In this document: piece by piece, positions 1 through 8,034 of the stretch
Layout of the letters: each line of letters starts with the position of its first letter
Numbering within the stretch: the first letter of the stretch is position 1
Source of the DNA: Bacillus sp. SD088
Lineage (GTDB): Bacteria > Bacillota > Bacilli > Bacillales > Bacillaceae_C
Assembly: GCF_017355205.1 (NCBI RefSeq)
Contig: NZ_JADIJK010000018.1
Location: 1 to 64,000, forward strand
Length of the DNA: 64,000 bases
Direction of reading: 5' to 3'
The notes under the pieces: generated by a model
What the model was told of the DNA's origin: nothing
The model's input: the letters and a program-made list of their open reading frames with translations, nothing else
Databases searched by the model: none
Translations under genes and position numbers: made by a program

Positions 1-60
1 TTTCGCTCACTGCGGGGTCTCACCTGTCACGCTAATCCCCCAGGAGTCGCCGCCTTCCAC
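1..60 (-). repeat. Fragment of a family A-type palindromic repeat, cut by the window edge
   Basis: Read on the minus strand this begins with GACTCCTG and continues through a GC-rich palindromic stretch ending in CGCAGTGAGCGAAA. The same GACTCCTGCGG core occurs in the complete family A copies further on. Only the inner part is present, so its ends cannot be judged. Confidence 0.5.
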
Positions 61-171
61 TCCAATCAACTAGTTTATCTTTTCAAATTTGACAATAGAA
101 AACTAAGCCCTCTTCATTTTCCTTTTTTTCAAAGGGCGAGTGAGATTATCTACCTTTATCTGAGAACAAAA

Positions 172-1524
172 TCAAGCAGCCTGTTGATTTAACGATAAAT
201 GGATGCGGTCACAAGCCAATTTTGAAGCATTATAAACAAGCGCTATAAGGTCGAAGTGAACTTTAGCTCTTTTCCCAGTACGATAACGAACATTGTCGAG
301 TTGAAAATATTCCTTGAGATAAGCATTCACACGCTCCACGGCGGTACGACGTTTAAATATTGTTTTCCAGGCCTTTGATCCACGTGCTGGAGCTGTATAT
401 TTTCTAAGATCAGTTGTGATTTTTACCTTGTACACTTTTTGACAAAGACCTTCATTCGCTAAAGGACAGTCAATACATTCTTTTGGCCGTGTGTATTTCA
501 ATGTTTCATATTTTGGATCAAAACTATCGTAACGATAGGAGTGTTCCTGGAAACACGTGGGGGCGAAGTGTTTATCAAAGCCAATTGGTTCAGGCTCGTT
601 CCGTTTATTATAAGCAATCACAGATTGATGGCCCATTTGATGAATTTGGGTATAGATAGGCTCGTAATCATACCCTGCATCCATTGTTTCATAGCGTAGA
701 GTAGAAAGTGGTACATGTTCTTGGATCCCTTTTAAAAGGGGGATCGCGGCTTTTCCATCATTCAAGTTACCTGAAGAAAAGAGAGATTGCAAAATGTATT
801 GACTCGTTGAGCCAACAGCTAGATGAGCTTTATAGCCATACCAAAATACGTTTTTTCCCTCGCTGTTTTTCTTTACTCCCCATTGAGGATCTTGGGGAAT
901 TTCAGAACGGAGTTCGGCTAAAGGGATGTTTAACTGATCTTCTATTTTCTTTTCAAAAAGGGGAAGATTGGCTTCATGTTCTGCTTTTTCAATCAACCAT
1001 TGTTCCCTTTCTTCCTTTGACTTGCGCCCCCGTTTTTTGGGTTCCGTTTTAGGTTTTTCCTCCTTTGGAGGTGCCTGATCTTTGGCTTCAAAGTGTGTAG
1101 CATCAATGGCAACCGTATCATCTGTAATAAAGCCTTCTGTAATGGCTTGATGAAGAAGGGTTTCCTGAACCTTTTCTAAAACGTTCGATTCACTTATAAG
1201 TGTAATCATTCTTGAATAAGCTGCTTCGGACGGAATGGTATCAGATACTAAAAACCCGCAGTCCAGACGGAAAATCATATCATGCCTTAGTCGCTTCACT
1301 AAATCTTTAATGAATGGAATTCGTTCTGAAATTCTAGCAACCAAAGAATAAATCATCGCCCTGTAATTAAGATCAATCGGTCTACCAAAACGTGATTTCT
1401 TTGCAAGCAGAGCTAGGATGGGTTCGATATCAATGGCTGAAAAAATAGCATCAAATCGCTGGGTAGGTGCTAAATCATATAATTCTTGTAGCCCAAACAG
1501 GCTTCCTTGTCGTATAATAGTCAT
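172..1524 (-). CDS. IS transposase, DDE type (IS1182/IS5-like)
   Basis: A 450-residue transposase. The N-terminal ~110 residues resemble the DUF772 dimerisation region of IS1182/IS5-type enzymes. A DDE catalytic domain follows: the first Asp is in VAIDATHFE, the second in ETMDAGYDY and the Glu in RTAVERVNAYLKE. A lysine-rich insertion (KPKTEPKKRGRKSKEE) lies between the first two acidic residues. A Cys-rich patch (CIDCPLANEGLC) precedes the last motif, as in IS1182 proteins. The frame is intact and near full length. I could not define terminal inverted repeats or a target duplication, so the element's ends and its mobility are undecided. The family is inferred from architecture, not from a match to a named IS. 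Confidence 0.85.
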   Translation of the reverse strand: MTIIRQGSLFGLQELYDLAPTQRFDAIFSAIDIEPILALLAKKSRFGRPIDLNYRAMIYSLVARISERIPFIKDLVKRLRHDMIFRLDCGFLVSDTIPSEAAYSRMITLISESNVLEKVQETLLHQAITEGFITDDTVAIDATHFEAKDQAPPKEEKPKTEPKKRGRKSKEEREQWLIEKAEHEANLPLFEKKIEDQLNIPLAELRSEIPQDPQWGVKKNSEGKNVFWYGYKAHLAVGSTSQYILQSLFSSGNLNDGKAAIPLLKGIQEHVPLSTLRYETMDAGYDYEPIYTQIHQMGHQSVIAYNKRNEPEPIGFDKHFAPTCFQEHSYRYDSFDPKYETLKYTRPKECIDCPLANEGLCQKVYKVKITTDLRKYTAPARGSKAWKTIFKRRTAVERVNAYLKEYFQLDNVRYRTGKRAKVHFDLIALVYNASKLACDRIHLSLNQQAA

Positions 1525-1999
1525 AGGGAGTCTTCCTCCAGTCTTAGAGTTTGTGTCGTTACTTACTCATTTCGACATTTTGGGGAGGTACTCCTTTTTT
1601 TATGTCTCAAAAACCTTGAGACTCTAAGGGTTTAATTTATGAAATTGATTCTAATGTAGATAAATTGAACTCTTATGCGCAAGTTTGAGACAGACATCGT
1701 GTAAATACTGTATGTATATGTTACATGAAAATAAGCATGACATTATTTTGCAGGAAGTTGTTTTATAATTACCCTTAATATTATGTAATTTTAAATTATG
1801 GCGATATTTTTCATTGCCTGTTTGGATAAATTCATCCTTATTTTTGTAAATTTCAACTCATGGGAAATCGTTGGCTGATACTTCTCAACAATTTTTTCAA
1901 AGCTTTCAATGTATCTTTTGAAAATCTTCAAAAAAATAATTCTCAAGGTGTCCTTTTCCTCTCTTCCCCTCTATATAAAGGGTGAAGGGGGGTGAGAAC
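1525..1999. other. Non-coding gap between transposase and DUF1659 gene
   Basis: No convincing reading frame. It holds a short perfect palindrome (GTCTCAA, 5-base loop, TTGAGAC; 1604-1622) and an inverted pair CTTAGAGT (1543-1550) / ACTCTAAG (1621-1628), which may belong to the right end of the IS or to its leader. From about 1630 to 1950 it is AT-rich with no recognisable element. Confidence 0.5.
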
Positions 2000-2218
2000 A
2001 TGGCACAGGAAATTTTGAATGCTTCGAAATTGAAGCTTGTTTTTGATTATGGAGTGGACGAAGAGAATAAACCTGTCTTTAAAACGAAGACGTTTAATCG
2101 CATTCGTCCTCACGCTTCTGCAGATCAGCTTTATGAAGCTGCTGAAGTGATCGGCTCTTTATCCGCCCAGCCACTTTGGCAGGTCGAAAGGAATGATACG
2201 TACCAAATTGGTGAGTAA
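2000..2218 (+). CDS. DUF1659 family small protein
   Basis: A 72-residue protein starting MAQEILNASKLKLVFDYGVD, typical of the DUF1659 family found in Bacillales beside DUF2922 and YvrJ genes. The start at 2000 is chosen because a strong ribosome binding site (GGGGGGTGAG) lies about 4 bases upstream; an upstream in-frame start would place that site inside the gene. No membrane segment or signal peptide is visible. Its function is unknown. It is the first gene of a three-gene run with DUF2922 and YvrJ, the usual grouping, which suggests a joint role. Confidence 0.8.
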   Translation: MAQEILNASKLKLVFDYGVDEENKPVFKTKTFNRIRPHASADQLYEAAEVIGSLSAQPLWQVERNDTYQIGE

Positions 2219-2255
2219 GATTTTTTTCAAGCCAATTAGAAAGTGAGGTGAGAAT

Positions 2256-2474
2256 ATGAAGGTTTTAGAATTGAATTTCCTATCAGCGGAAGGGAAAAAC
2301 GTCCGTGTATCGATTGATAACCCAATTGAACTGATCGATGGGGAAGAAGTCAAGACAGCCGTAAACACGATCATCGAGGCCGATGTTTTCCTGGATTCGG
2401 AAGGAAATGCCCTAACGGAAGCTAAATCCGCCCGGATCGTCGACCGCACTGTTACACCAATTGATATTGATTAA
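2256..2474 (+). CDS. DUF2922 family small protein
   Basis: A 72-residue acidic protein (MKVLELNFLSAEGKNVRVSI) matching the DUF2922 pattern: a beta-rich N-terminal half and a repeated hydrophobic/acidic pattern ending TPIDID. The ribosome binding site GTGAGGTGAG lies 4-5 bases upstream of ATG. It sits 37 bases after the DUF1659 gene in the same orientation. Function unknown; the family almost always travels with DUF1659, as here. Both are about 70 residues with similar strand patterns, so they may share a fold, but that is inference. Confidence 0.8.
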   Translation: MKVLELNFLSAEGKNVRVSIDNPIELIDGEEVKTAVNTIIEADVFLDSEGNALTEAKSARIVDRTVTPIDID

Positions 2475-2477
2475 AAA

Positions 2478-2507
2478 GAAAGGCTCACTCCTTTGGGTGA
2501 GCCTTTC
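2478..2507 (+). terminator. Perfect hairpin between DUF2922 and yvrJ genes
   Basis: GAAAGGCTCAC and GTGAGCCTTTC form an 11-bp perfect stem with an 8-base loop, starting 4 bases after the DUF2922 stop. No T-run follows. The yvrJ ribosome binding site starts about 10 bases after the stem. It is more likely an attenuator or RNA-stability element than a full terminator. Confidence 0.6.
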
Positions 2508-2529
2508 CATACAAAAGGAGGTGGTGGAT

Positions 2530-2676
2530 GTGGAGCAAATTCTCCCGTTTATCAGTGAAATTGGGTTTCCGGCCTTAGTAACCTTTTATTTACTCTACCG
2601 GATCGAGACAAAACTGGAAGCTGTCATTGCATCTGTGCAAGCATTGCCAAAACAAATGCGCACTCTGAAGGGATGA
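2530..2676 (+). CDS. yvrJ: YvrJ family small membrane protein
   Basis: A 48-residue protein, the usual YvrJ length. It has one hydrophobic segment (FISEIGFPALVTFYLLYRIE) followed by a charged amphipathic tail. It starts at a GTG 8 bases after GGAGG; upstream GTG codons overlap that site. The arrangement resembles small holin-like proteins, but no lysis gene is nearby and the function is unknown. It is third in the DUF1659-DUF2922-YvrJ run, separated from DUF2922 by a strong hairpin that could set its expression level. Confidence 0.8.
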   Translation: MEQILPFISEIGFPALVTFYLLYRIETKLEAVIASVQALPKQMRTLKG

Positions 2677-2736
2677 CAAAGTGGGGAATTCGTTAGGATC
2701 TCCTTGGCAAGGATAAACCATAAAAATAGAAAGACT

Positions 2737-2770
2737 GGAAATTCCGTGATATCGGGATTTCCACTTTTTA
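2737..2770 (+). terminator. Rho-independent terminator after yvrJ
   Basis: GGAAATTCCG pairs with CGGGATTTCC (10 bp with one G-T), followed by ACTTTTTATTT. It lies between yvrJ (plus) and the GNAT gene (minus, ending 2772) and may serve both strands. Confidence 0.75.
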
Positions 2771-2771
2771 T

Positions 2772-3380
2772 TTAGTCACTACAAATCTGCTCCTCCAAAT
2801 CTTTTTCAAAAAATTTAAGCTCATGTTCAATATTAAAGCCTAATCTTGAATATAGGCGCATTGCCTTTGTATTATCTGACTGGACACAAAGAGTCACTGC
2901 TTCTATAGATGGGAACGAAAACATCCATTCTAATCCTTTTGCAAGGAGAGATGAGCCGACTCCCTTATTACGCGAAGCCAGCGCGACCCCAAAGAATTCG
3001 ATACTTCCTTCTGCAAATTCTGGTTCTGCTTCAGCATAGAGATAGCCTAGTAAATTACGATGTTCGTCTACTACACCAAAAACAGTCGATGTATCACTCA
3101 ATCCCTCTACCATTTCATTTCCTGTTAGGTATGTATTTGGGAATAGTTGATTGTGTAACTTCACTAAGGAACTGTATTGTTCGCTCGAAAGTGTGATGAC
3201 ATTATCATTGTTTACGCCCTCAAAGCATTGCTTGGTACAAGCCAAAATCGTTTCATTACTACCAAACTCAAAAGATAAAGCTTTAGCAAATTCTATTACC
3301 ACTTTGTTATTTTTTTCAGGGAATAAGGAAACCGTCTTTATTGTCTCAGGGATTTTTACAATAAGCGAGTCCCATAACAT
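2772..3380 (-). CDS. GNAT family N-acetyltransferase, probably 5'-truncated
   Basis: 202 residues from the first ATG. The C-terminal ~100 residues are a GNAT acetyl-CoA-binding domain: a beta strand ending FFGVAL, then the pyrophosphate-binding motif RNKGVGSSLL and the late motif NTKAMRLYSRLGF. The N-terminal half may be a degenerate second GNAT-like domain. The reading frame stays open upstream of this ATG for about 20 more codons with protein-like sequence (RGKAEIWGPFINHGDELQVA) but reaches a stop without any start codon. No ribosome binding site precedes the ATG. I infer loss of the true 5' end, with the upstream Nudix gene now abutting it. The substrate is unknown. Confidence 0.65.
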   Translation of the reverse strand: MLWDSLIVKIPETIKTVSLFPEKNNKVVIEFAKALSFEFGSNETILACTKQCFEGVNNDNVITLSSEQYSSLVKLHNQLFPNTYLTGNEMVEGLSDTSTVFGVVDEHRNLLGYLYAEAEPEFAEGSIEFFGVALASRNKGVGSSLLAKGLEWMFSFPSIEAVTLCVQSDNTKAMRLYSRLGFNIEHELKFFEKDLEEQICSD

Positions 3381-3454
3381 TTTAGCTACTTGTAATTCAT
3401 CTCCATGGTTTATGAAAGGCCCCCATATTTCCGCTTTTCCCCTTAACTAATAAA

Positions 3455-3949
3455 CTATAGCACTTTGGTTTGTTGCCGATACCACTTCAAATAATATAAA
3501 ATACCGGACATATCTACCCAACTAAAGTCAATCCTACCTTCCTCGATTGCTGAAGAAAGATCATTTACTGAAATCCACATGATGTTGTCCGTTTCGTCCC
3601 CTTCTTGAAGTAAACTCCCCTTAGCTTCACATCGGAAATACGCACCTAAAGAATCGACTGGACCATTGACTGTTTGATAGATAGCAAAAGGTTCCATAAT
3701 CTCCACGTTGGAGGTAGATTCATTTGTTTCCATCTTTGTTTCTTCCCCATAAACTTTGGTTACATGAAGACCGGTCTCCTCTAAAACCTCTCTTTTTAGT
3801 GCAGATATATATGATTCATAGGGATTTAACCGACCACCAGGAAGTTCAAAAGGTCTGCCATCTTCATGTGCTTTCACTCTTCTTTGTATTACGATTTCCG
3901 TCCCATCACCCATTTTTCTTTCTATAATAGCTCTAACGTTTACAAACAT
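3455..3949 (-). CDS. Nudix hydrolase
   Basis: A 164-residue protein with a complete Nudix box, GRLNPYESYISALKREVLEE followed by TGL (G-x5-E-x7-REVLEETGL), which binds the metal and cleaves nucleoside-diphosphate-linked substrates. PFELPGG just before it is the usual lead-in. Start at 3949 because AAAAGGAG lies 7-8 bases upstream of that ATG; a longer frame would begin in a run of A. It sits directly upstream of the GNAT fragment on the same strand. The substrate (damaged nucleotide, ADP-ribose or other) cannot be told. Confidence 0.85.
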   Translation of the reverse strand: MFVNVRAIIERKMGDGTEIVIQRRVKAHEDGRPFELPGGRLNPYESYISALKREVLEETGLHVTKVYGEETKMETNESTSNVEIMEPFAIYQTVNGPVDSLGAYFRCEAKGSLLQEGDETDNIMWISVNDLSSAIEEGRIDFSWVDMSGILYYLKWYRQQTKVL

Positions 3950-4095
3950 ATAAAATTCTCCTTTTCTAAAAAAAAATGATTTCCTCTCAAACAAATTATT
4001 TTTTTTAAATACTCCCTATTATGAATGCGATTACATCTTTTTTGCTGAGTGTTGCCTTCTAACTATTTCTCTTGATGAAAAGATTGTAAATACGC

Positions 4096-4124
4096 AAAAA
4101 AGGAGCTGGGCAGCTCCTTTTTCC
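4096..4124 (-). terminator. Terminator of ctaG
   Basis: AAAGGAGCT - GGGC - AGCTCCTTT stem; read on the minus strand it is followed by TTTT just past the ctaG stop. Confidence 0.85.
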
Positions 4125-4127
4125 TTA

Positions 4128-5045
4128 TTATTCAGCATGGTTGGGACGATGTTGGAGAAGCGCTGCTTTATTAATCTCTTCTCCCTCTTTTTGTTCTTTT
4201 TCATACCATGCGAAAAATACTTTCACAAGCATATAACCAAGAACAATTTCTTGAATAACTTTCATCAGTACCCCACCAAGTTGCTGGTCTACTCTCGGCG
4301 CAACATTCGTGAATAATTCGGGGCTGAGGCCACTGCCAGCAAGTCCCGACAATGTAGAGCTAGGCACACAAAGCGCCATTGCTTTCATCCACATTTCTCC
4401 ATCTGTATAGGTTGCATAGATGGCAGTAGGCGCAAATATGATCATCCCACACGCTGGTAAAAGTAAAATCCCAGCCGCTAGAACGTACCCGACCTTTTTC
4501 AAACCATGAAGTTGATATGCCCCTTCAAGCTTATTCGTTAAAGGCCACCACATGAACATGGCTAAAACAAACAGAAGGATTGTATAACCAGCATGTACAA
4601 AAATGTTCATCTTAACGGCATCCATTACAACTGGAATATGGTAAATAGAAAAGATACCATTAAAAACAAGTAAAGCGATCAAAGGCTTTGTCATGAACTT
4701 AAAAATCGAATTAAGGAACTTAAACTGAATAAGTTCTTTCCAGACCCAATTTGGAATCGCCACAATTAAGATTGGGGGGATGATTAAGTATAAAAAGGCC
4801 ATTTGGAACATGTGAAAAGTAAACATAATATGTGCCATTAAATCGACGGGAGAACCTTTTGTCACATAAAGAAGCAGCATCGCGATGATAAATAAGACAG
4901 CTTGCTTTGGTTTAAGTGACTCTCGATCAGGAGCATCGCCTCTTAGTTTCACTGTTACAAAGAAATAAGTGACAATTAAAAGTAAGACAAACATCATAAA
5001 ATATGGACTCCATAATGCACGGAACCCAAAAATACTTAAAGGCAC
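4128..5045 (-). CDS. ctaG: Cytochrome c oxidase assembly factor CtaG
   Basis: About 305 residues, very hydrophobic, with seven or so membrane segments, matching the caa3-type CtaG family (not the Cox11-type CtaG of proteobacteria). It is needed to form active caa3 oxidase, probably through CuB/CuA metallation. The start is placed at the GTG (5045) 6 bases after GAGGTG; a GTG three codons upstream would overlap that site. It lies downstream of ctaF in the usual order, but a strong terminator separates them, so it is probably transcribed at least partly on its own. The C-terminal tail is charged and cytoplasmic. Confidence 0.9.
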   Translation of the reverse strand: MPLSIFGFRALWSPYFMMFVLLLIVTYFFVTVKLRGDAPDRESLKPKQAVLFIIAMLLLYVTKGSPVDLMAHIMFTFHMFQMAFLYLIIPPILIVAIPNWVWKELIQFKFLNSIFKFMTKPLIALLVFNGIFSIYHIPVVMDAVKMNIFVHAGYTILLFVLAMFMWWPLTNKLEGAYQLHGLKKVGYVLAAGILLLPACGMIIFAPTAIYATYTDGEMWMKAMALCVPSSTLSGLAGSGLSPELFTNVAPRVDQQLGGVLMKVIQEIVLGYMLVKVFFAWYEKEQKEGEEINKAALLQHRPNHAE

Positions 5046-5140
5046 GCTCTTCACCTCGTTTAGAATACTAGTATTAGTTTTATTATACTTTTATAAAGGG
5101 CCGAGTTCAACGCATGCAAATGACATATTGATGACATTGC

Positions 5141-5171
5141 AAAAAGCCAGCCTAATCGGCTGGCTTTTTAA
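5141..5171 (-). terminator. Terminator after ctaF
   Basis: AAAAAGCCAGCC - TAATC - GGCTGGCTTTTT, a 12-bp perfect stem with T-runs on both strands, just past the ctaF stop. It closes the ctaCDEF unit ahead of ctaG. Confidence 0.9.
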
Positions 5172-5504
5172 TCACCACCAAACGATGGTTAGGAATGCTA
5201 GGATTGTGACGAATCCGATGATGACTCCACCGTATATAAATAACTGCGGAGCTTCATGTCCTTTTTGACTCATGTGCATGAAGTAATATAGTTGAAATAT
5301 GACTTGGATCAAAGCGAGTAAGAGGATAAATGGGATAATAAACCATTTATCAAAACCGGCTGCAACAGCTCCAAATGCACAAAGTGTTAAGAAAATAGAA
5401 ATTGCAAAAGAGATCACTTGGTGACGCATTTCTTCGGCATTTCTTTTTCTGCGGTATTCATATTTCGTATCAAGATCTTGTGAGTTCAATTGTTCGTTTC
5501 CCAT
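5172..5504 (-). CDS. ctaF: Cytochrome c oxidase subunit IV (caa3)
   Basis: A 110-residue membrane protein with three hydrophobic segments, the length and layout of CtaF/CoxIV in Bacillus. It contains FQLYYFMHMSQKG between helices 2 and 3, typical of the family. Start at MGNEQLN (5504), close to the end of ctaE, with GGTGTG 6 bases upstream lying across the ctaE stop, so translation is probably coupled. It is the last gene of ctaC-D-E-F and a small accessory subunit of the proton-pumping caa3 oxidase. Confidence 0.92.
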   Translation of the reverse strand: MGNEQLNSQDLDTKYEYRRKRNAEEMRHQVISFAISIFLTLCAFGAVAAGFDKWFIIPFILLLALIQVIFQLYYFMHMSQKGHEAPQLFIYGGVIIGFVTILAFLTIVWW

Positions 5505-5509
5505 TTTTA

Positions 5510-6136
5510 TCACACCATCCCCATTAGATATACGACAGTGAAAATAAACACCCATACGACATCAATAAAGTGCCAATACAAACTTGCTAGATAGAACTTA
5601 GGGGCATTATATAAGCTTAAACCTCTATTTGCATTTCGCACCATCAATGAAATAATCCAGCCAAGTCCAAATACTACGTGGCCTCCATGGAAACCGACTA
5701 ACGTATAAAATGCTGAGCTAAATGCGCTTGTCGAGTATCCGAAGTCATACTCATGGGTATAATGCCAGAATTCATAAATCTCACAGCCTAAGAAAGCCAA
5801 ACCAAGGGCAACTGTGATAAATAACCATGCCTGCATTTTTTTAAAATGAAAGTTCTTCATATGGTAAATAGCATAAACACTTGTAATGGAACTGGTTAAA
5901 AGTAGCATCGTCATAATAAATGCTAATTTTAAATCAAAGATATCGGTCGAAATAATACTATCTTTACTTGGTACTTTATCTTTTAAAGCCAAGTATGTTG
6001 CAAACAGGGAGGCAAACAAAACTGTTTCGCCTCCAAGGAAGAACCAGAAGCCCAAAAATTTATTTTTCCCTTCAAGAGTGGCTCTTTCGGGTGACTCAGG
6101 CCATGTTTTGGGTGTGAATTTCTCTTCAACATGCAT
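5510..6136 (-). CDS. ctaE: Cytochrome c oxidase subunit III (caa3)
   Basis: 208 residues with five membrane helices, as in short bacterial COX III. The conserved WPESPERATLEGKNKFLGFW lead and the GFHGGHVVFGL and YWHFIDVVWVFIFTVVYL motifs are present. Its ATG overlaps the ctaD stop by one base (TAATG), so the two are translationally coupled. The subunit stabilises the subunit I core and contains no metal. Full length. Confidence 0.95.
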   Translation of the reverse strand: MHVEEKFTPKTWPESPERATLEGKNKFLGFWFFLGGETVLFASLFATYLALKDKVPSKDSIISTDIFDLKLAFIMTMLLLTSSITSVYAIYHMKNFHFKKMQAWLFITVALGLAFLGCEIYEFWHYTHEYDFGYSTSAFSSAFYTLVGFHGGHVVFGLGWIISLMVRNANRGLSLYNAPKFYLASLYWHFIDVVWVFIFTVVYLMGMV

Positions 6137-8004
6137 TATGCCTTTACCCCCTTATCCTTTTTATCAACTAGCTCTGATTTCGGTATATGGAAGCCATGAT
6201 CATCTTTTAAGGATCTTAGTAACATTGAAGCAAATGCTACGATCAGACCAATAATCAATACAGGATCTCCCCACGCATGATCATTACGGAAGATCGCTCC
6301 ATATGAAGCAATCATAAAACCTAGAGAAATAAAGAATGGAAGAATCGAGCCGTTCGGCATATGAATGTCATTTACAGGTTCAGCCGGAGTCACTTCTTTC
6401 TTTCCTTCCATTTTTTCGATCCAGTACGTGTCAATACCACGAACTAAAGGTAATTGCTTGAAATTATAAAATGGTGGTGGTGATGGTAATGACCATTCCA
6501 AAGTCCGGCCATCGCCCCATGGATCGTTGCCAACACGGACATTTTTCACCTGTGTCATAATTACATTGTAAAGCAAAATCAATACGGCAACAGCCATAAA
6601 TGCTGCTCCAATTGAACTGATTAAGTTTCCTATATCTAACCCTTGACCAGGTAAGAATGTAGCAATTCTTCTTGGCATTCCCATTAAACCAAGGAAATGT
6701 TGAATAAAGAATGTTAAGTGGAAGCCAATAAAGAATAAGACAAACTCAATCTTTCCTAGTGTTTCATTCAACATTGTACCAAACATTTTCGGCCAGTAGA
6801 AGTGAACAGCTGCCAAAATGGCTAGGACAACTCCTCCAACAATTACATAGTGGAAGTGAGCTACAACAAAATAAGTATCATGGAACTGATAGTCAGCAGG
6901 TGCCACAGCTACCATGATTCCAGTTACCCCCCCCATAACAAAGGATGGAATAAAGCCAGCCGCATAGAGCATCGGAGTTGTAAATTTAACACTCCCGCCC
7001 CACATCGTAAATATCCAGTTAAAGATTTTAATTCCGGTTGGTACCCCAATGGCCATTGAGGCAACTGCGAAAATCGCATTAGCGATATTCCCTAATCCAA
7101 CTGTGAACATATGGTGAGCCCAAACCATGAAGCCAAAGAATCCAATTAGTACTGTCGCAAAGACCATGGAAGAATATCCAAATAATCTTTTTCTCGAGAA
7201 CGTTGCAAAAATTTCAGAGAAGATCCCGAATGACGGTAATATTAAGATATATACTTCAGGGTGACCAAAGATCCAGAAGAAATGCTCCCAAATAATGGTA
7301 TTTCCGCCCGCAGCTACTTCAAAGAACTGTCCTCCAAATAGGCGATCAAAAGTTAACAAGAATAACGCTACTGTTAACGGTGGAAAAGCAAATAAAATAA
7401 GTGCAGAGATTACAAATGTTGTCCATGTAAACATTGGCATTCTCATATAAGTCATTCCTGGTGCACGCATATTAATAATCGTTACAAGAAAGTTAATTCC
7501 GCCCATAAGTGTTCCAAATCCTGAAATTTGGATACCTGTTACATAGAAGTCAATCCCATGATGGGGAGAATTAAGTGCAAGAGATGCGTAAGATGTCCAA
7601 CCAGCATCCGGTGCCCCACCCAAAAACCATGAGGTATTCAGTAAAATTCCACCTAGGAAGAATAACCAAAAACCTAAAGCATTTAAAAATGGAAATGCCA
7701 CATCACGCGCCCCGATCTGCAGGGGCATAATTAAGTTCATTAACCCGATCAATATCGGCATGGCTGCGAGGAAGATCATGGTCGTTCCATGCATTGTCAT
7801 GACTTCGTTAAATACCTGTGCACTTACAAAACCATTGTTAGGCACAGCGAGTTGAATCCGTATTATTAAAGCTTCAATACCGCCAATTAGGAAGAAAAAA
7901 CCTCCACCTGCGATATATAGAATACCAACCTTTTTATGGTCTACCGTTGTCATGTAGTCCCAAAGAGTGGCACCGAAGCCTCGCTTTTGAGCAATTGTAC
8001 TCAC
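6136..8004 (-). CDS. ctaD: Cytochrome c oxidase subunit I (caa3)
   Basis: 622 residues and about 14 membrane helices, the long subunit I of Bacillus caa3 oxidases. It carries the heme a/a3 and CuB ligands: TMHGTTMIF, the His-Tyr cofactor motif HPEVYILILPSFG, WAHHMFTVG and HFHYVIVGG. It starts at GTG (8004), 6-7 bases after AGGAGG. It catalyses oxygen reduction and proton pumping. It lies 30 bases downstream of ctaC and overlaps ctaE, forming a tight operon. The C-terminal extension after helix 12 (WSLPSPPPFYNF and two further helices) is normal for this group. Confidence 0.97.
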   Translation of the reverse strand: MSTIAQKRGFGATLWDYMTTVDHKKVGILYIAGGGFFFLIGGIEALIIRIQLAVPNNGFVSAQVFNEVMTMHGTTMIFLAAMPILIGLMNLIMPLQIGARDVAFPFLNALGFWLFFLGGILLNTSWFLGGAPDAGWTSYASLALNSPHHGIDFYVTGIQISGFGTLMGGINFLVTIINMRAPGMTYMRMPMFTWTTFVISALILFAFPPLTVALFLLTFDRLFGGQFFEVAAGGNTIIWEHFFWIFGHPEVYILILPSFGIFSEIFATFSRKRLFGYSSMVFATVLIGFFGFMVWAHHMFTVGLGNIANAIFAVASMAIGVPTGIKIFNWIFTMWGGSVKFTTPMLYAAGFIPSFVMGGVTGIMVAVAPADYQFHDTYFVVAHFHYVIVGGVVLAILAAVHFYWPKMFGTMLNETLGKIEFVLFFIGFHLTFFIQHFLGLMGMPRRIATFLPGQGLDIGNLISSIGAAFMAVAVLILLYNVIMTQVKNVRVGNDPWGDGRTLEWSLPSPPPFYNFKQLPLVRGIDTYWIEKMEGKKEVTPAEPVNDIHMPNGSILPFFISLGFMIASYGAIFRNDHAWGDPVLIIGLIVAFASMLLRSLKDDHGFHIPKSELVDKKDKGVKA

Positions 8005-8034
8005 AATTTAACCTCCTTAAATACTTGGGACTGT

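Noticed and set aside
708-1052. Plus-strand frame inside the transposase
   Set aside because: Antisense to an intact DDE transposase, with no ribosome binding site and no family features.
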